From NCBI GenBank assembly GCA_026686845.1, contig JAIVEN010000010.1:39530001-39594000 (forward strand): a DNA stretch of 64,000 nucleotides. Reading direction: 5' to 3'. The translations under genes and the position numbers were made by a program. Positions 11,941 through 25,960 of the stretch are shown piece by piece. The DNA is from Adenanthera pavonina (lineage: Eukaryota; Streptophyta; Magnoliopsida; Fabales; Fabaceae). The first letter of the stretch is position 1, and each line of letters begins with the position of its first letter. Under the pieces are notes generated by a model. It had not been told where the DNA came from. It saw only the letters and a list, made by a program, of their open reading frames with translations, and did not search any database.

Positions 11941-14900
11941 TCATTTTCGTTGACGGAATTGACCACCGGCTATAGCCTGTCCAAATCAAGAAATGTGATC
12001 GGTTATTACTTTTATATATATATATATATATATATGTTGCCATCGATTTTTCTATATATTTGAAGTTCGAACACCACCAAGAGTTCCAAATATTCCATCC
12101 TTCCCAAATATAATAATTGATATATGAATTAAAAAATATAGTTAAAAGCAGTTAAGATTATTAAATTAATAAAAAATTTAAAATAATAATTTTTAAAAAT
12201 ATTCTCGTTTAATATTTGAATAATATAATTGATAAAACTTAATTGTGTTTACTTATTTGATGAGGAGAAAAGTTGGAAAAAGGAAAATAAATACATTAAG
12301 ACCCATATTTATGTTTTATATTTTGAATTAAATAAATTTAAATACATCTCATATTTAGAATAGGAGGTAATATATTTTAACTAAAATCTATAATATAGAT
12401 GTGTTGGCCAAAAAAGAAGATAACAAGGGCATGAATAACACAAGAAGTTGGAACAGGGTGGCCTGAAAAAAACGCAGGAGGTTGGAAGGTGAAGGTTTTT
12501 TTTTTTTTTAAAATAAAAAAAGCTTTTTATTTGTTTGTCTTGCGCAACATGATGGCACGACGAACTTAAAGGTAGCAGCCAGTGATTGGGTTGTACGACT
12601 CGAAGGTTTTTGTCTGGCAAAGAAGGTCAAATAATGACACATGTTTTACAAGTTGAGGAAAGAATTTGCCAACAATTCTTGGAGTAGTAGGTTTCATGCA
12701 CACTCAGTGGAATTTCTTTTGGAGCATTATTTTGGGAAAAAAGAATTCTAGATCTTGCGTTACCAATTGACCATGGAGTATAATGCTAGAAGAGATATAG
12801 AGAAGCAAAATAAAATAAATGAGTCTTATACGCAATCTAATTCTTTTTGTATTTTTTTTTTTTTTGGTCTAAATGCATAAATGTATGATGGTAAAGAATT
12901 CATATTAAATTAACATGGGAAAGGGAAAGGGAAAGGGAAAAGGAAATCCATCGCAGGTTGTAGAGTATCCCTCTAAGAGGGGAGGGTTTCTATTTATTTT
13001 ATACCACTCATTAGCCGTGGCTTATTATTACGGTATTACTAATGTTTAGTGAAATTAATATGTGTGTGTATATGCGGCGAAGACAATACCAATAAGTTAC
13101 AAGTAAGTAATGCAATCTCTTTTCTTTTTTTTGGTGGTTTTAAATCGCCAATAGTATATCGCAGGAGGAGGGAGCACCATGGACATCATTCATCATATAG
13201 AGTATATATGGTCGAAATGACTAAGATTATGACTATATTATAGAAATGAATTTAAGTCATGAAGAATAGGTGGAAACCGACAAACTAATTAATACACTCT
13301 GATTGATTTTAGTGGTTGAATGGAACACGGGATGGGATGGGATAAAAGACCTGTCTTGGCAATATTAATTAATTAATTAATAACCAAACAACAGAGGAGT
13401 GGCATTTTGCGTCAGGCTAATGCACAATTGACGTGTAAAATGAAACCAAACACTACGGAGGCCGCATTAGGCTGTAGTACCACTGTACCCTTGTCTCTTT
13501 GTTTTTCCTCTTCCCTCACGTTTTCTTTAAAATATACATAATATAAATGTTTTTATGTTTTCCTCTTATTTTGACAATTTAAAATTATTTTATGATTATT
13601 AGAATATTCATTACTGAAATCAAAATTATTTATTTTGGTATTAATAATTTAAAATTATTTTCACTAATTAAAGATATAATATTTTACTATTGTTTCTCAT
13701 ATACATATCAAATTTTTTAATAATTAAAAATAATAATCAATATTTTAATACTAGAGATACATCATACTAATTTGACAATCTTTCCTTCCCATTCTTATAT
13801 TATTTTCATCCCATCAAAGATAAAAATGAAACAAAACATCAGCATTTTCTCTTGTTTCCAAACATATAATAAATTTGAAGATAAATGAAATTAAAATGAA
13901 CAACAAGAAGGGAAACTTTGCTGATATATTGATTGAATGATCGATGATACAAAACTCTCTTCTAGAAAGTGACAAATTAAGTGAGAATACCCACAAAAAT
14001 GATGAATCCAAGTGATAACTAACTCAGGGTTCTATATAGCTAATGCATCAATTCTAATACTTCTCAACAAAGCCTAATACACTATCAAGTTTAAATGCTG
14101 TTCATTCAATAGAGAAACTCTATTTTGCTATCAGTGCTTTCATTTTTTAAATTAATTAATTAGATACATTGTCCAGTATATATATTATATGGAATCTAAA
14201 ATTAGTAGATACTTGACTTGCTGTGAATTTTATATTATATATTGAATTATTGATAATTGATTCGCTCATATGTAAAAATTTTGAGTAAATAATATAATTT
14301 TTTATTTTCATTAAAATTATACAAGCATCTCCTTTTATTTTAAAAATGTATAGACTTTTTCTAAAAATGGAAAGTGAATTCCACTTACTCCTGCTGAGTT
14401 TTGCTATATATATGAAAATTTTTATTTTATTTGTGAAATCTCTACAAAATTTTATTCAAAATAAAGTGCAAAATAAGGGTGGTTAAGTTGAGTCAAGTGG
14501 TCAATAAAAAAAAAGTTGAGTTAAGTGAAATAAACTTATATCCCTTAGATAAGATCATGAGTTTATGCCTTATAAATAAGGTCATGAGTTCAAACCTTAT
14601 AAAAAGAAAAAATTACATTTGGCGATACTCCCATTTAGTTATGATAACTAGATAGTTGTGCTAAAATAAGGTGTAAACTACAAATTTTTTCTTTAAATTT
14701 TACTAAAATTGCACAAATATCTATTTTATTTTCAAGAAAAACTTGTATATATTTGGAAAATATAGGACAAATCAATATAATTACAATAAGTGTTAGCAAA
14801 AATTTGTATAATTGATTTTGTTTACAGAGACAGATCTATCTTTGTTTTGCAAATAGAGGTGATGTTTGAATAATTTTAATAAAATTTAAGTAAAGTCTAT

Positions 14901-15700
14901 GTCGATTTAAAAAATAGAGAAGTTTATATTATTCCAACAAAATTCAGATGAGAACTATATAATTTATTCATAATTATTTTATTTAATTAATCCCTCAATT
15001 AATAAAATATTTTCGATACTGCTCTTTTGTTTTATGTCCACCCAAACACTAACTCCAGACTCAACAACTTGTTGGCTGGGAGATTTATGATTCATCTCCA
15101 AATTGGTAGTTTGCTACAGATTAATGTCAATTTTCATGTGAAAATAGCAATTGGAGGAGGAATTAAAAGCATGAGAACAATTCAGGAACTAAATTAAAGG
15201 AAATGATTGGGATAATGAAAATGCACATATATCTATCAAGGATTTTTTTCAAAAAAAAAAAAAGATACAAAGATCTCTTCATTTTATTAATAAGCCAAAT
15301 TTTTTGTTTAATTTTTGAAATTGAGATCACTGGTCACTGTTTGCACAAACAAAAACTATTTTAGTTCATGAAAGATGTTGCCCCTTTCATGTTTGTACTC
15401 TTAAAAAATAGATTTATCTCTTCAATGGTGAAAATATGATTTAGTGACAATCTTTTGAAGATGCCAAGTAATAAATTGACAATCAAAATCTAAAATATGG
15501 CTTTTGCGTTGTTAGCACCTATACATGACATTCCTCGATTCTTGATCTAGAGGGCTTTGCTTTGATATGATACAGTATGTTTCACACTAGTTTTTTCAGA
15601 TAAATGATATAAATTGAAGAGAGAGAAAAATGCATAAAAGAAACAATTATGCTAAATCCACTATACCAATTTCATTATTCTAGTCTCCTCCTGGCAATGT
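11941..15700. other. AT-rich intergenic DNA with microsatellites and a SINE-like segment
   Basis: No gene is supported. The region holds a (TA)n tract at 12014-12035, a short GGGAAA tandem near 12917-12942, a TAAT/AATT repeat near 13366-13382, and a SINE-like segment near 14475-14620. The open frames at 12381-12620 (-), 13049-13243 (+) and 13814-14011 (-) are short and featureless. Confidence 0.6.
14475..14620 (+). repeat. possible tRNA-derived SINE fragment
   Basis: A GTGGTTAAGTTGAGTCAAGTGG-like box A region (about 14481-14501) is followed by two near-copies of a block ending in ATGAGTTTATGCCTTATAAA and then ATGAGTTCAAACCTTATAAA. The second resembles a tRNA box B (GGTTCGANNCC). This arrangement is typical of plant SINEs that gained an internal duplication. 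No poly-A tail or target duplication was defined. Confidence 0.3.
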
Positions 15701-15924
15701 ACCAATAATTGAAGAGAACATAAGGGAAACCTTACAAGCACAAACAGCCAACCATGTACAAATTCCCAAACCCTTCTTGTGCTCTCGGAGGAGCTAGGTT
15801 ATGGATCACACATATATGTGATGTAAGCACATCATATATAGATTAAATTTACATACTATCAAACTTTTACATAACTACAGCATCTGAAAATGCCCTCCAA
15901 GTTTTGCAGCAATGTCTTTCGTTC

Positions 15925-18900
15925 TCAAAGTGGCTTAGCTTGATGCTTACATTGCTGTTGAGACCAATAGGCATGAGCAGCCAAGACTCTGTCCAATAGC
16001 TCCTGAGGAACAGGTTCTCCTCTCCTTTGCTGAGGAGAGATTCTTGCAGTGTGCACTAATGTCTTCCACTTATCCTGCACTATTCCCATTAGTAACAACA
16101 AATGAAAGTATTTTCAATACTTCTCAACTGCAATCAGTTTGCACCCCCCATGATGTACCAACACTTCTTTTTTTAGAGAAAAAAAAAAAGACACCTGACA
16201 CATGTCATATTAAATACAGATATGACCCTTCCAATCATGCATTGCCGTGTGGCAATATCCCTGTCTATGCTAGTATCAGTGCTTCCTACTTGCTCTCTCT
16301 GCATGTATCCATGTGAGTGTACTGGAAGGATAATCATAGCACTAGAAAATTAATAACACGGACAAGCAAAATAAAAATGGGAAAAACTTAGGTTAAGTTT
16401 CTTTCAAAAAACCAGTCTTGTGGATCTAACATGTATAGAGTATCAACATGTTCTGTTTGTATTGAAAAACTTGATAAGAAACATCTTACAACTGGATCAA
16501 GTCCTGTCCAACATAAATTTGCAAGGCACAATCAACATAACAAGCCATAATATCAGCAGCAGTAAGTTGAAAAGTCCTTGACAATTTGTTTGACATATTT
16601 TTACTTCTCATGGGTGAATGGTGATTTTAACACACAGAATTAAGGTTACGGAACTATAGACGTCATGAATCATATGGATCACTGACCTTCAAATCCACAT
16701 AAGTTCTGTGCTTTGCATTGTCAAAAGCACACTGTTTGACATCACGCCATCTGCAACCAAGAGAAGAAAATGCTTAGTGACCTGCAGTGAATCAGCACTA
16801 CTCATTAATTGAAGCAAAAAAAGTTCAACAATTAACCTTCCAGTTCCAAGTTTTTCAACTGCCTGAACCAGTGCTTCTACTTCAGAGACAGAAAATGGCC
16901 TCCTGATCCGACGCTGCACAAAGTCAGGATTCCCAGGTTTACGCCGGAAGGGAATGACAGCTAATGCCTCCATGTTAATGGCTGGAACTGCAACCAGAGC
17001 ACGGCACTTGGACATGGCATTGTTAGGGGTAGTATCAGCTAGTGAGGGGACCACATTTAGGTCACCTTCACCACAACTTTCAAATTTAATCAGGGAATGC
17101 TCTTGGGAGACATTATAAGTTCTTTGTTGTAGCATCAAAGCAGTAGGTTTCCTGTTGTAGGAAGATGATCAAATAAAAAACTGCTGATAAAAATTACCAG
17201 ATTCTCACACAAGGGAAAATCAGTGCTGCTATGGGCAAAAAGGACCGACAAAATAGACAACAAAAACTAAACAAACACTTAGTTGAATTATTGCCTGGAT
17301 ATATCCCGATGCGATCTAGTGGTTTGAAAGCAAGGGTCTTCATTGTATGAAGGTGGTGAAATTTTAGTATGTCTTGGCTCCAACATGAACCCCAATCTAT
17401 GATGTTTATCATCTTGAGAAATCCCAGTCTGAATTAGAGTTTTGCTGTCATCTTGGACCTTCTTTCCCTGAAGAAGGATCCCTACATGTAGTTCATCTCC
17501 TAATATAGCTGTCACTGCCTCCATAACTGTCCTCTGCAAATAAACATAAAAACAAAGGAATCACCAACAGAAATCCAGGGAGAACTTTGGACGAATCCAG
17601 AAACCTCAAACCTTTTGTGAGCCAACAGGGAAAGGTGCAGCAGAATATCTATTTTGATAATCAATGCAATCTTGGAAATGTCTATTATCCAAGTAATAAG
17701 GTTCTTAAAACTATTCAACAATCATAGATCCCCTATAAAGAGGGATTGAGTACACCTTCACCTTGATCCTGAAATCTTGAATGCTAGTTGACACCCAAGG
17801 TACTTGTATTTGGTACACTGGTATCTTGGGAATGGTATCTCATATCACCAAAAAACCATGGGGATCTCAGATCACACCCTTCATGGTTTATGGCCTTCTA
17901 AACTTCTATTGAATACCACTTGTATCCTTTCTATGACAATTTTCCATTATCAGACCAAATATAGACATCTTAAGCACCTTGGTATCTATATCATTGTTTC
18001 CAAGATAACATGGGAAAAGTGGATGGATTAGATAATTACTCTTAAGTCTTCATCAGAATGAAATCTAATCACGTACCTTCAATGAACCAATAGTTGCAGT
18101 TTCAGGGATATCAATAAAAAGCTCTGGCACTTTGAAAGATTTTATGCTAAGCTTCACTGAAAAGTAAAGGATGAAAACCATGTAAGAGCCTCACAAAACA
18201 AAATGGTAGGCTTAATAAGTATCAGATAGAACATCTCAACAGTCTTCCTACCATTACAATCCGTTGGCCCATGATGTAGTTGTTGACCAGCTATAGAGGA
18301 TGATGCTCCAATTGCTGCATGTGATAGTTTGGATCATTCAGCCAGAACTGATCATATCCCTAAAGCCTAAATGCGAACATAGATTACAAACAAAAAAGGA
18401 AGCAGGCACCAATTGATTGTTGCACCTGCACTGTTGTTCGCACCATCAACTCTGGTGTCAGAAGAATCAAATAAGCCGTGACAGTGAGACCCCCTATCAG
18501 ATGCAGATGAAGAGGTCTGATTGAAGAACTTCCTCTTCTTAAATGGAAACATCCTCTGTGAACCTTCAAGCATATCATTATCCCTACCAATACTGTCATC
18601 TACAAGAAGACAACAATAAATGAAATTGTCAATAGTTATTAAAATGTGCATTGGTAGAGTCTGCATGCTCAGCTTTGAAAGCTCGGAAGACTGCCCATGA
18701 GACTTAATCTGAATTAATAATCAACTGTGAGTAAAGAGCAGCATACCACTTCCAAACAAACTCCCACTCTTTGATTTTTGGCCTACATCACGACTTTTAG
18801 ATCCAGAAACACTATTCACTCTTTGAAAAGGCATATCTGGCGGGGAGCCAGAGATTTTATTCTTAAAGCTTGGTTGAGTACACCTGACAAAGTTTTCGTC

Positions 18901-19730
18901 ATCATCTCTATTAAATAATTTCCTGCCACTGGAATCATGCACGAGGGCCTCCATTGAAGACTTCTCGACAGAATTTTCTGAACTTTCCCATTTAGAAGAC
19001 CTATGGTCTGATTCTACCACTCCAGCAGAGCTGCCAGTAACGTGAACAATTTTCTCATTCATACAATTCCCTTTTATCAGTCCATCAGTTTCCCTCTCAA
19101 AAACATTTTGTCCTTGGCCTTCAAGATGATTGCCAAGAAAAGAATAGCCCTTAACTCTGCTAAAAGATTCAATGCAACAAAATAATGCTGAGAGATGACA
19201 AATTTCTAATGTAATGCCATGAAGCTGATCTTTGGACTAGAACTTTCATTATTAAACAAATATCCATTCAACACATACCTTTGGTCATTATGCTTCCCTT
19301 GCAAGCTGGAGACTGAGCCAGAGGCATTCTCACTGCAACTTCCTTGCTCAAAGAGGTCACCCTTAAAAGACCCTACTTCTTCCTCTTGTTTATCTTCTAT
19401 GTTAATTCCAACAAAGCCGATGGGATCTTTCCCAGACATAGCATTGTCAATATTGGAGTTTTCATTCTCCTGCAGAAAGTTGCCAGCTACACTAGCCAAA
19501 ATTTCAAAAGCTTGTATCCGATTGCTTTCACTCTTTTTCTTGACTGTACCCTTCCCCTGTCCCCATTTATTAAAGCTAATAAAATATTAAAAACTTTGAC
19601 GAAATAAAGATCAATAGGCAGTATCAGAATGGTAGAAGCATATAAATACCCTAGTTGATCTTGATGCTCTAGGAATGACAGGCACTTGATAGCCATTAAA
19701 ACTGTAGTTCAAATTCTTCTCCAACACCAT
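15925..19730 (-). CDS. TRP1: telomere-repeat-binding protein, TRP/TRFL family (ubiquitin-like plus C-terminal Myb)
   Basis: Ten exons on the minus strand join in frame to 618 residues: 19650-19730, 19279-19556, 18747-19159, 18426-18599, 18252-18314, 18077-18156, 17295-17533, 16837-17151, 16687-16750 and 15925-16074. The protein starts MVLEKNLNYSFNGYQVPVIP, the usual TRP N-terminus. A ubiquitin-like domain spans about residues 337-430 (SIKSFKVPELFIDIPETATI, then LHVGILLQGKKVQDDSKTLI). The C-terminal telomeric Myb domain begins at RRIRRPFSVSEVEALVQAV (about 522), continues with GRWRDVKQCAF, and includes the telobox-type VDLKDKWKTLVHTARISPQQ. Known members bind double-stranded TTTAGGG repeats in the nucleus. 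The intron after exon 7 uses GC rather than GT as donor; all other introns are GT-AG. The acceptor of exon 3 is a TAGCAG tandem, so 617- and 618-residue forms are possible. Length and domain order are normal for the family. Confidence 0.92.
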
Positions 19731-21350
19731 ATCTCAGACAATCATTACTAAAAGGAAAACTCATTAGATAAAATGCAAACAACCTCCTTGAGTTTTACCA
19801 GCACCCAAAATCAGACCCTGCTGGCACAATAAAATATTAGTCCTTTTGATTCATATAAGGGGTCTATGTCATGCAACATATAGAGGTTTATTCAGAACCA
19901 GTTCCAATGCTTCCAACAGATTAACTGTCAAATGCTTTTTGGCAAAAGTGACTCAACTGAAAAGCATATCATTGTAGGGGCGAATAAGATATGGCAAGTT
20001 TAATTTGCAGAAAAGAAAGGCTACAACAACTGGTATGACTCAAAAAAATACTTTTTCAACAGTATGAGAATTAATGAAGAGGTTGTCTATGAAACGAAAA
20101 ATAAATTACCAATATTCACACCAAAATTCCATGAACAACAGTATGGCATCTTAATGATATTAACTAATAATTCTTTAACTCTAGGGTTTTGCAAGGTATG
20201 GAATCTGCAATCTTAAAATTTCCAGTAAAAAGAGGTTTTATCCTCAGATTCTAATAACAAGAGAGGGAGGGAGGGTGGGAAGGAGGGAGGAAGAAAAGAT
20301 ATGAAAGGAGGAAAAAAGCACAAGGAAGCATAGTAAAACGCTTACATGCAAACGAACACTAACATTTCATCCCATGTTGGAGACAGTTTCAGCAGGCTTG
20401 ATACTCGGGTAGATAATATGCCCTTCATTTCCAAACAAAAAAACAAAGAAGAATAAGAACGAAAGGGCAGGGCATAAATAAATAAAGTCCTTCGTTTAAT
20501 TTTCAGAAAGATACACTCGATAGCCAGAATTACTAGATAAAGCAGATTAAAATTAAATAACCAATGGTGAGTGATGACAAGAGAATCAGGAAGATAATAT
20601 AATACACAGTATGGCACCAAGATAAAAATGTTGCATTTTACTTAAAGATTTTGTTCTGATGAATCTTCAGACCCGAGATCACTTCTGACATGCTAACAAT
20701 TTTTTACAACCACTGTGTGTGTAAGAGAGAGAGGGAGGAACGAATCAATTGTGGAACAAAAAAAAGTTAAACGAAGAGAAAATTAAGGAATTTAAAAGAC
20801 AATGAAAGGAATGAAGCACTGGGAATTGCAAGGGAACCAAAATGAACCCAGAAAAGAAATGGACGAGAGAGATGATGCAATGCAAATTGTAATACCCTCT
20901 TTTGACGAAAAGGGAATGAAGAAACTGAATGAATTGAAGCGGTAATAGTAACAAATATCAACACCCCATCCCATATATATTTCAAATAGAGAATTGAAGA
21001 GTTTTGAATTGAGGGAAAAAGGAGACAAATTTCTGCATAAAGAAATGTTCTTCGAGAGTAAATAACAATTCTCACCTAAAAAATTGGGGAGTGTCTGATC
21101 AAACAAAAACCCCAAGAAAACCACCCGACTTATGCTCTGTGTCTTAAACCCCCTCACAACCCCAAAAAGAATTGTAAAAGTAGTTTGACCACTCATCCAC
21201 GAGGACGGGACTAACCGGTAGCATCATCCAAGTATACCGGCTATAGCAGGTTGTCTGAGTAACAGGGAAGCACACTTGGAGGACCAGTTCCTTCGTTTGG
21301 GGTGATCCACTCACTCCTCTGCATCGCACTTGGTTGTTTTACACGTGGAG
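19731..21350 (-). promoter_or_regulatory. 5' UTR exons/introns and promoter of the telomere-binding-protein gene
   Basis: A strong acceptor (TTTTCCTTTTAG) ends at 19748, 18 bases before the ATG codon. A strong donor (TTTAG then GTGAGAAT) follows 21076, so a leader exon from about 21076 upward is likely, spliced to the coding exon through at least one intron. The intron region contains a G4-forming run on the plus strand at 20265-20279. The open frames at 20342-20620, 20745-21196 and 21144-21329 look like chance frames in this leader region. Confidence 0.45.
20265..20279 (+). other. G-quadruplex motif
   Basis: GGGAGGGAGGGTGGG consists of four G3 runs with single-base loops, the most stable type of G4 sequence. 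It lies in the probable leader intron of the telomere-binding-protein gene, on the template-side (plus) strand. Confidence 0.75.
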
Positions 21351-24300
21351 GTCTCTCCCCTCACTTCGCTTAATCTTATCTCGTTCACATAAATAGAACT
21401 CAACACAAAAATTTTTTTATTGATAATAAATAATACTACAATATATTAGAGCTCCAAACTTTCAGGCTCTTCTTGACCATTTTTGCCAACGACTCCCTAA
21501 AATTTTGAAACTCGTTGACACAACATTATGACTCGGGTTCATTTTTTTTTTTTTCTGGCTCAGACACAAATTCTTACTTTTTTTTTGTTGGGTCCCTCTC
21601 CCTCTCCCTCTCCCTCTCTCTCATATATGCTCCAATGAAATAATAATGATGATCATACAACCATTCAAAAAAAAAATTGTTAGATGGCTTAACCAATGAC
21701 CATGCATCACCTTAATGCTTAGCTTCTTGATAAATTAAGGGCCCTCCAATCTAACCAAACACTTAATTTAACTAATAAAAAGTTTATATTAGTTTAATCA
21801 GAAGTTTCAAATTTAAATTCTAACAATGCAGCTACATTAAATACTTGATAATATAATTTGTTGTCCAAAATGGTCATACCCGACTTAATCCGGATTAATC
21901 TAGATCTTAATAAATTTTTCAATTGAAATATAATAGGTCCAAGATATTGCGTGTTCATAAACAAAAGAAAAAAAGAAAAACACCTCCTAGAGCCTATGTG
22001 CTTTAGATGGTTTCCATTTGAACTTTAATCCACTTGGATGTTTTTCTTTTATTTGAATAAAGTGCACGACTAAATGCTAATAAGCCAAGAAAATATAGTT
22101 GGAACACTATTGATCATATGTACATTTGGGTGTGTGCGTGTATAAAAGCGTGTTTCCTTTTACGCACACACACACTTAATATAGAATGCATTATGCATGC
22201 AGTTAATCTCTGAAAAAAAAAATTTCCAAGTAATCTCTGAAAAAGTTAGTATTTTGAATATATATATTCCACCTGTGACATAATTAAGGGAGAAACAAAG
22301 CAAATAAAAAAAATAAACTCAAAATAAGACGGATTTGAAAACATAGAAAAAGATGAGCTTTTTCTTAATAACTCTGATGGCTCTCAATCCTCTTGTATAG
22401 ATTTTATGTAGATTCCCTAATTTTGGAGCGAGTGTAAAGTAATGATGAATGAGGGACTAATTGCTAAAAGGAATAAAATAAAGGGAGCGAAATATAAAAT
22501 CCACTCGTTTGCCCTAAATAACTGACAATTTAAAATGACAATATTATCTTAAAATTTTGGCAAGAGATGAAACAGCACCTTTTTTGGAAATACAATTTCC
22601 CCTTCTTACAAGAGAAACTATGTTCCACCTGGTGAAAAGAGTAGTTATATACAATCACATAGTAAGAAAACAAATTTCTAGTCAAGCTTTCAAAATCAAT
22701 GTTATCAGAACCGGACCGGATATTGAACCGGATAAGTCACTGGTTCAAGGTTCAATGGTTCGACCGAGGTCGAACTGGGGTCGAACCGGTAGTGATTAAA
22801 ATAATATATTTAAAATAAATAATATAAGTTTAAACAAATTTTATAACTTAATTAAAGTCTCAAACTAAATAATATTGAATTATCAATATATTATTTATCA
22901 CAAATAAATTATTATTGAGTTTCATAACTTAATATTTTAATTTAAATAAACTAATATTCATCTATAATCATATTTTGAGTTCAAATAGTAAGTTAATAAT
23001 TTATTTTTTATTTTTTATTAAGTAAATATATAATTTTTAATAGTTATATATCATAATAATGCTTATATAATATTATAATATATAAAAAAATATATTTTGT
23101 ACTAAAAATGATGTTATCTTATCTTAAAAATTAAAAAGAATTTTTTAAAAAAATTTGAAAAAAAATACTTCAAAACCGGTTCAAACCGGTTTAGGACTAC
23201 CGGTTTCACCGGTTCTCACCGGTTTTGAACAGTACCGGTCTTGGACTACAACTAGACCGGACCAGGTACCGGTTCCCGGTCCGACCGGTTGAACCAGTCA
23301 GTCCGGTCCGGTTTTAATAATATGGTACAAAACAAAAGAAAATATTTCTATACCTTAAAAGCACCATCACAAAGCTTATTAAAAAATAATAAGCCTTACT
23401 ATAGAAAAATCTTGATGCTTTTGGTGACAAAATTTTCAAAATACTGGCAAAGTAGTTTAGTGAGTTCATGTATGCACACTAATACAATTACCCGCGGTTC
23501 AAGGAGGACCCTAAAAATTAGTTAGTGGAGGCAAAATATATGTCTATATATAAACATTAATATTTTTAAAAATATTATTTTAAGTATTTATTAAATTAAT
23601 ATAAAAATAAAATTTATTAAAATCAAATACTAAAGAAACAATAAAAAATTATACAATTATAGTAACATAAAAAATAAAATTGTCTTAATATGATCAAAGT
23701 TTTGTAAATTTATTTTTATTGTCATTGTAAAAGAAAATTATATATATGTCTAAGAAGTTAAATAGGGGCAATTCAAATTTTTTTATAGGGCCGTACAAGT
23801 GAAATTTTATGCGAAAGGAAAGTGAAATTTTTATTTTAGGGAATTGAGATGAAGTTTTCTTCTTAGTGGACCCCGTAGTTTTGCATGGGTGCGCCTAACC
23901 AATTATTGTGGAATCAAATTAAAGACATAATTGATGAAAAGAAAAACAAAATTAGAAAATTATGAAAAGTGATTTGCATGAAAGAAAAGTAGTAGAAAAG
24001 GACTGAGAGATAGAGAAAGATTAGTGATAAGGTTATAGGTTGTGTGGTGTGACATGAGAAGAGGAAAGTGAGTGAAGGAAGAAAAAGGCATCAAATAGTG
24101 AGACTCGGAACTGATGGGTTAAGTAATTGTAATTAACACTTACTAATCATATAGTAATTAATGAAAAGAGAGAATAGTTTATTTAATTAATGCTTAGATT
24201 AGAAGAAGAAGAAGCCTCCCTTTAGTTTAAAAACAATGGTGTTCCATTTTCTTTGCCTAGCTTTGTGGTCCATTCTTTTCCTGAGCCCTTCATTCTCTCG

Positions 24301-25926
24301 TATACCTTTGATTGGTGCAATCCTTTCTCTTCAAGGGTCATATACTTCCTGTACAAAGATGCCAATATGTCAAGGCAGACTCAGTATTGTTTGAAATAGT
24401 CATTTTAAAATACAAAATATTTGAGTGATTCAGTTGGCTTTTAATTTATTTAGTCTTTTAACTCTATTTCAAATTTTATTTTCATTTTTTAAAAAAATTA
24501 AGACTTCAGATTTTATTTGAAGTTTTATTATCATTTCCTAATTTGAATATTCAAGTTTTGTTTGAATTAAGTGTCAAGACTAATGAAAAAAACCTATCAA
24601 TATCAATATAAAATATCATATTTTTCATAAGCTATAAACCGTATAACTTTTAATGGCCAAAAAAAAAATAGTATAACTTTTCTTAGATTTCATATCATTT
24701 TTTTTAATTCTTCCAATCCCTCTTCACACATTTCATTGGTTTATTTATTCCCTCAATATATTTGAAAACATGGTTTTTAATAAAATCCATTAGCATTATA
24801 TAATCTATATAATCCACTTCATTTAAAAGTTAGGAAAATAAATGTGATCTTTAAAATATTTTTAAATTATTATTTATCATGTACATTGCATTGAAAAAAG
24901 ATATCTATAGTTTCATTTTACGGGGCTTATTCGTATCAATAGCAAATAAATAAAAAGAAAAATGAAAGGGAAAACATTAGAATAATTTTTAAAAATTAAG
25001 AATAATGAAATAAAATTAAGGGAAAAAACTAAAACTTAAAATAAAGTTGGGAAACAAATTTGAAATTAAATAAATTTCAAATATAAATATGAAATTTGAG
25101 ATAAAAATATATATATATTTTACCTTTTTGTATTATTTTATTATTTATGATAGCACACGTGGGTGGAGCCAACTACAAATTATGAATATTTTTTCATTTT
25201 GTGAAAGATAATGTCTTACATTAGTTAGTTACTGATGCATAATACTTTTGGCCAATTTTTTGTTCACATGTAAAAATTACTTCATGCTACATCAACCGAA
25301 AAAAAATAATTAAAGAACCATTGCCCATACATCATATATATGAGCACTAGGCTAGACGCAAATAGTGATGACTACAACAAAAAATTTGCATATTTTCAAT
25401 GGCACTTTTGTTTACATGCAACCTTTATACTGTCCAATATTTTATTTTACAGAGCGATTTGGCCAATTCAATTATTAATTGAACTAATACAAATTATCAT
25501 ATTGATCTTTCTAGTCAAATACAAAACGTATCAAAAAGTAAGTAGTTAAAAATCTGTTGATATTTAAAAAAATATATCATACGTCAAATTTTATAATTAA
25601 TTGATTATTGATGGCTATAAAACAGTGGTTAGTGTAACATTTTGTAAATATGGTCGACCCAAAAAAAAAAACGTTTTTGTTCATATGATATTTATAAATA
25701 GAATTGTTAATCCCATGATGGGTTTGGTTAGAAAATGAACAAATAAGAAAATGATAGAGATAATATTCTGTCGTATTAACAGCTAGCAAATTAAAGATGC
25801 CATTCATGCATAAATCCAAAACTTTTAGCTTTGCGCCACGTCATGATTCTCCTTCTCCATCAACGACTTGATAACTCACAGCCTCATTCCATTCCCAAGC
25901 ATGTATCAGTTAAGCATTATATTTAT

Positions 25927-25960
<34 letters not shown>

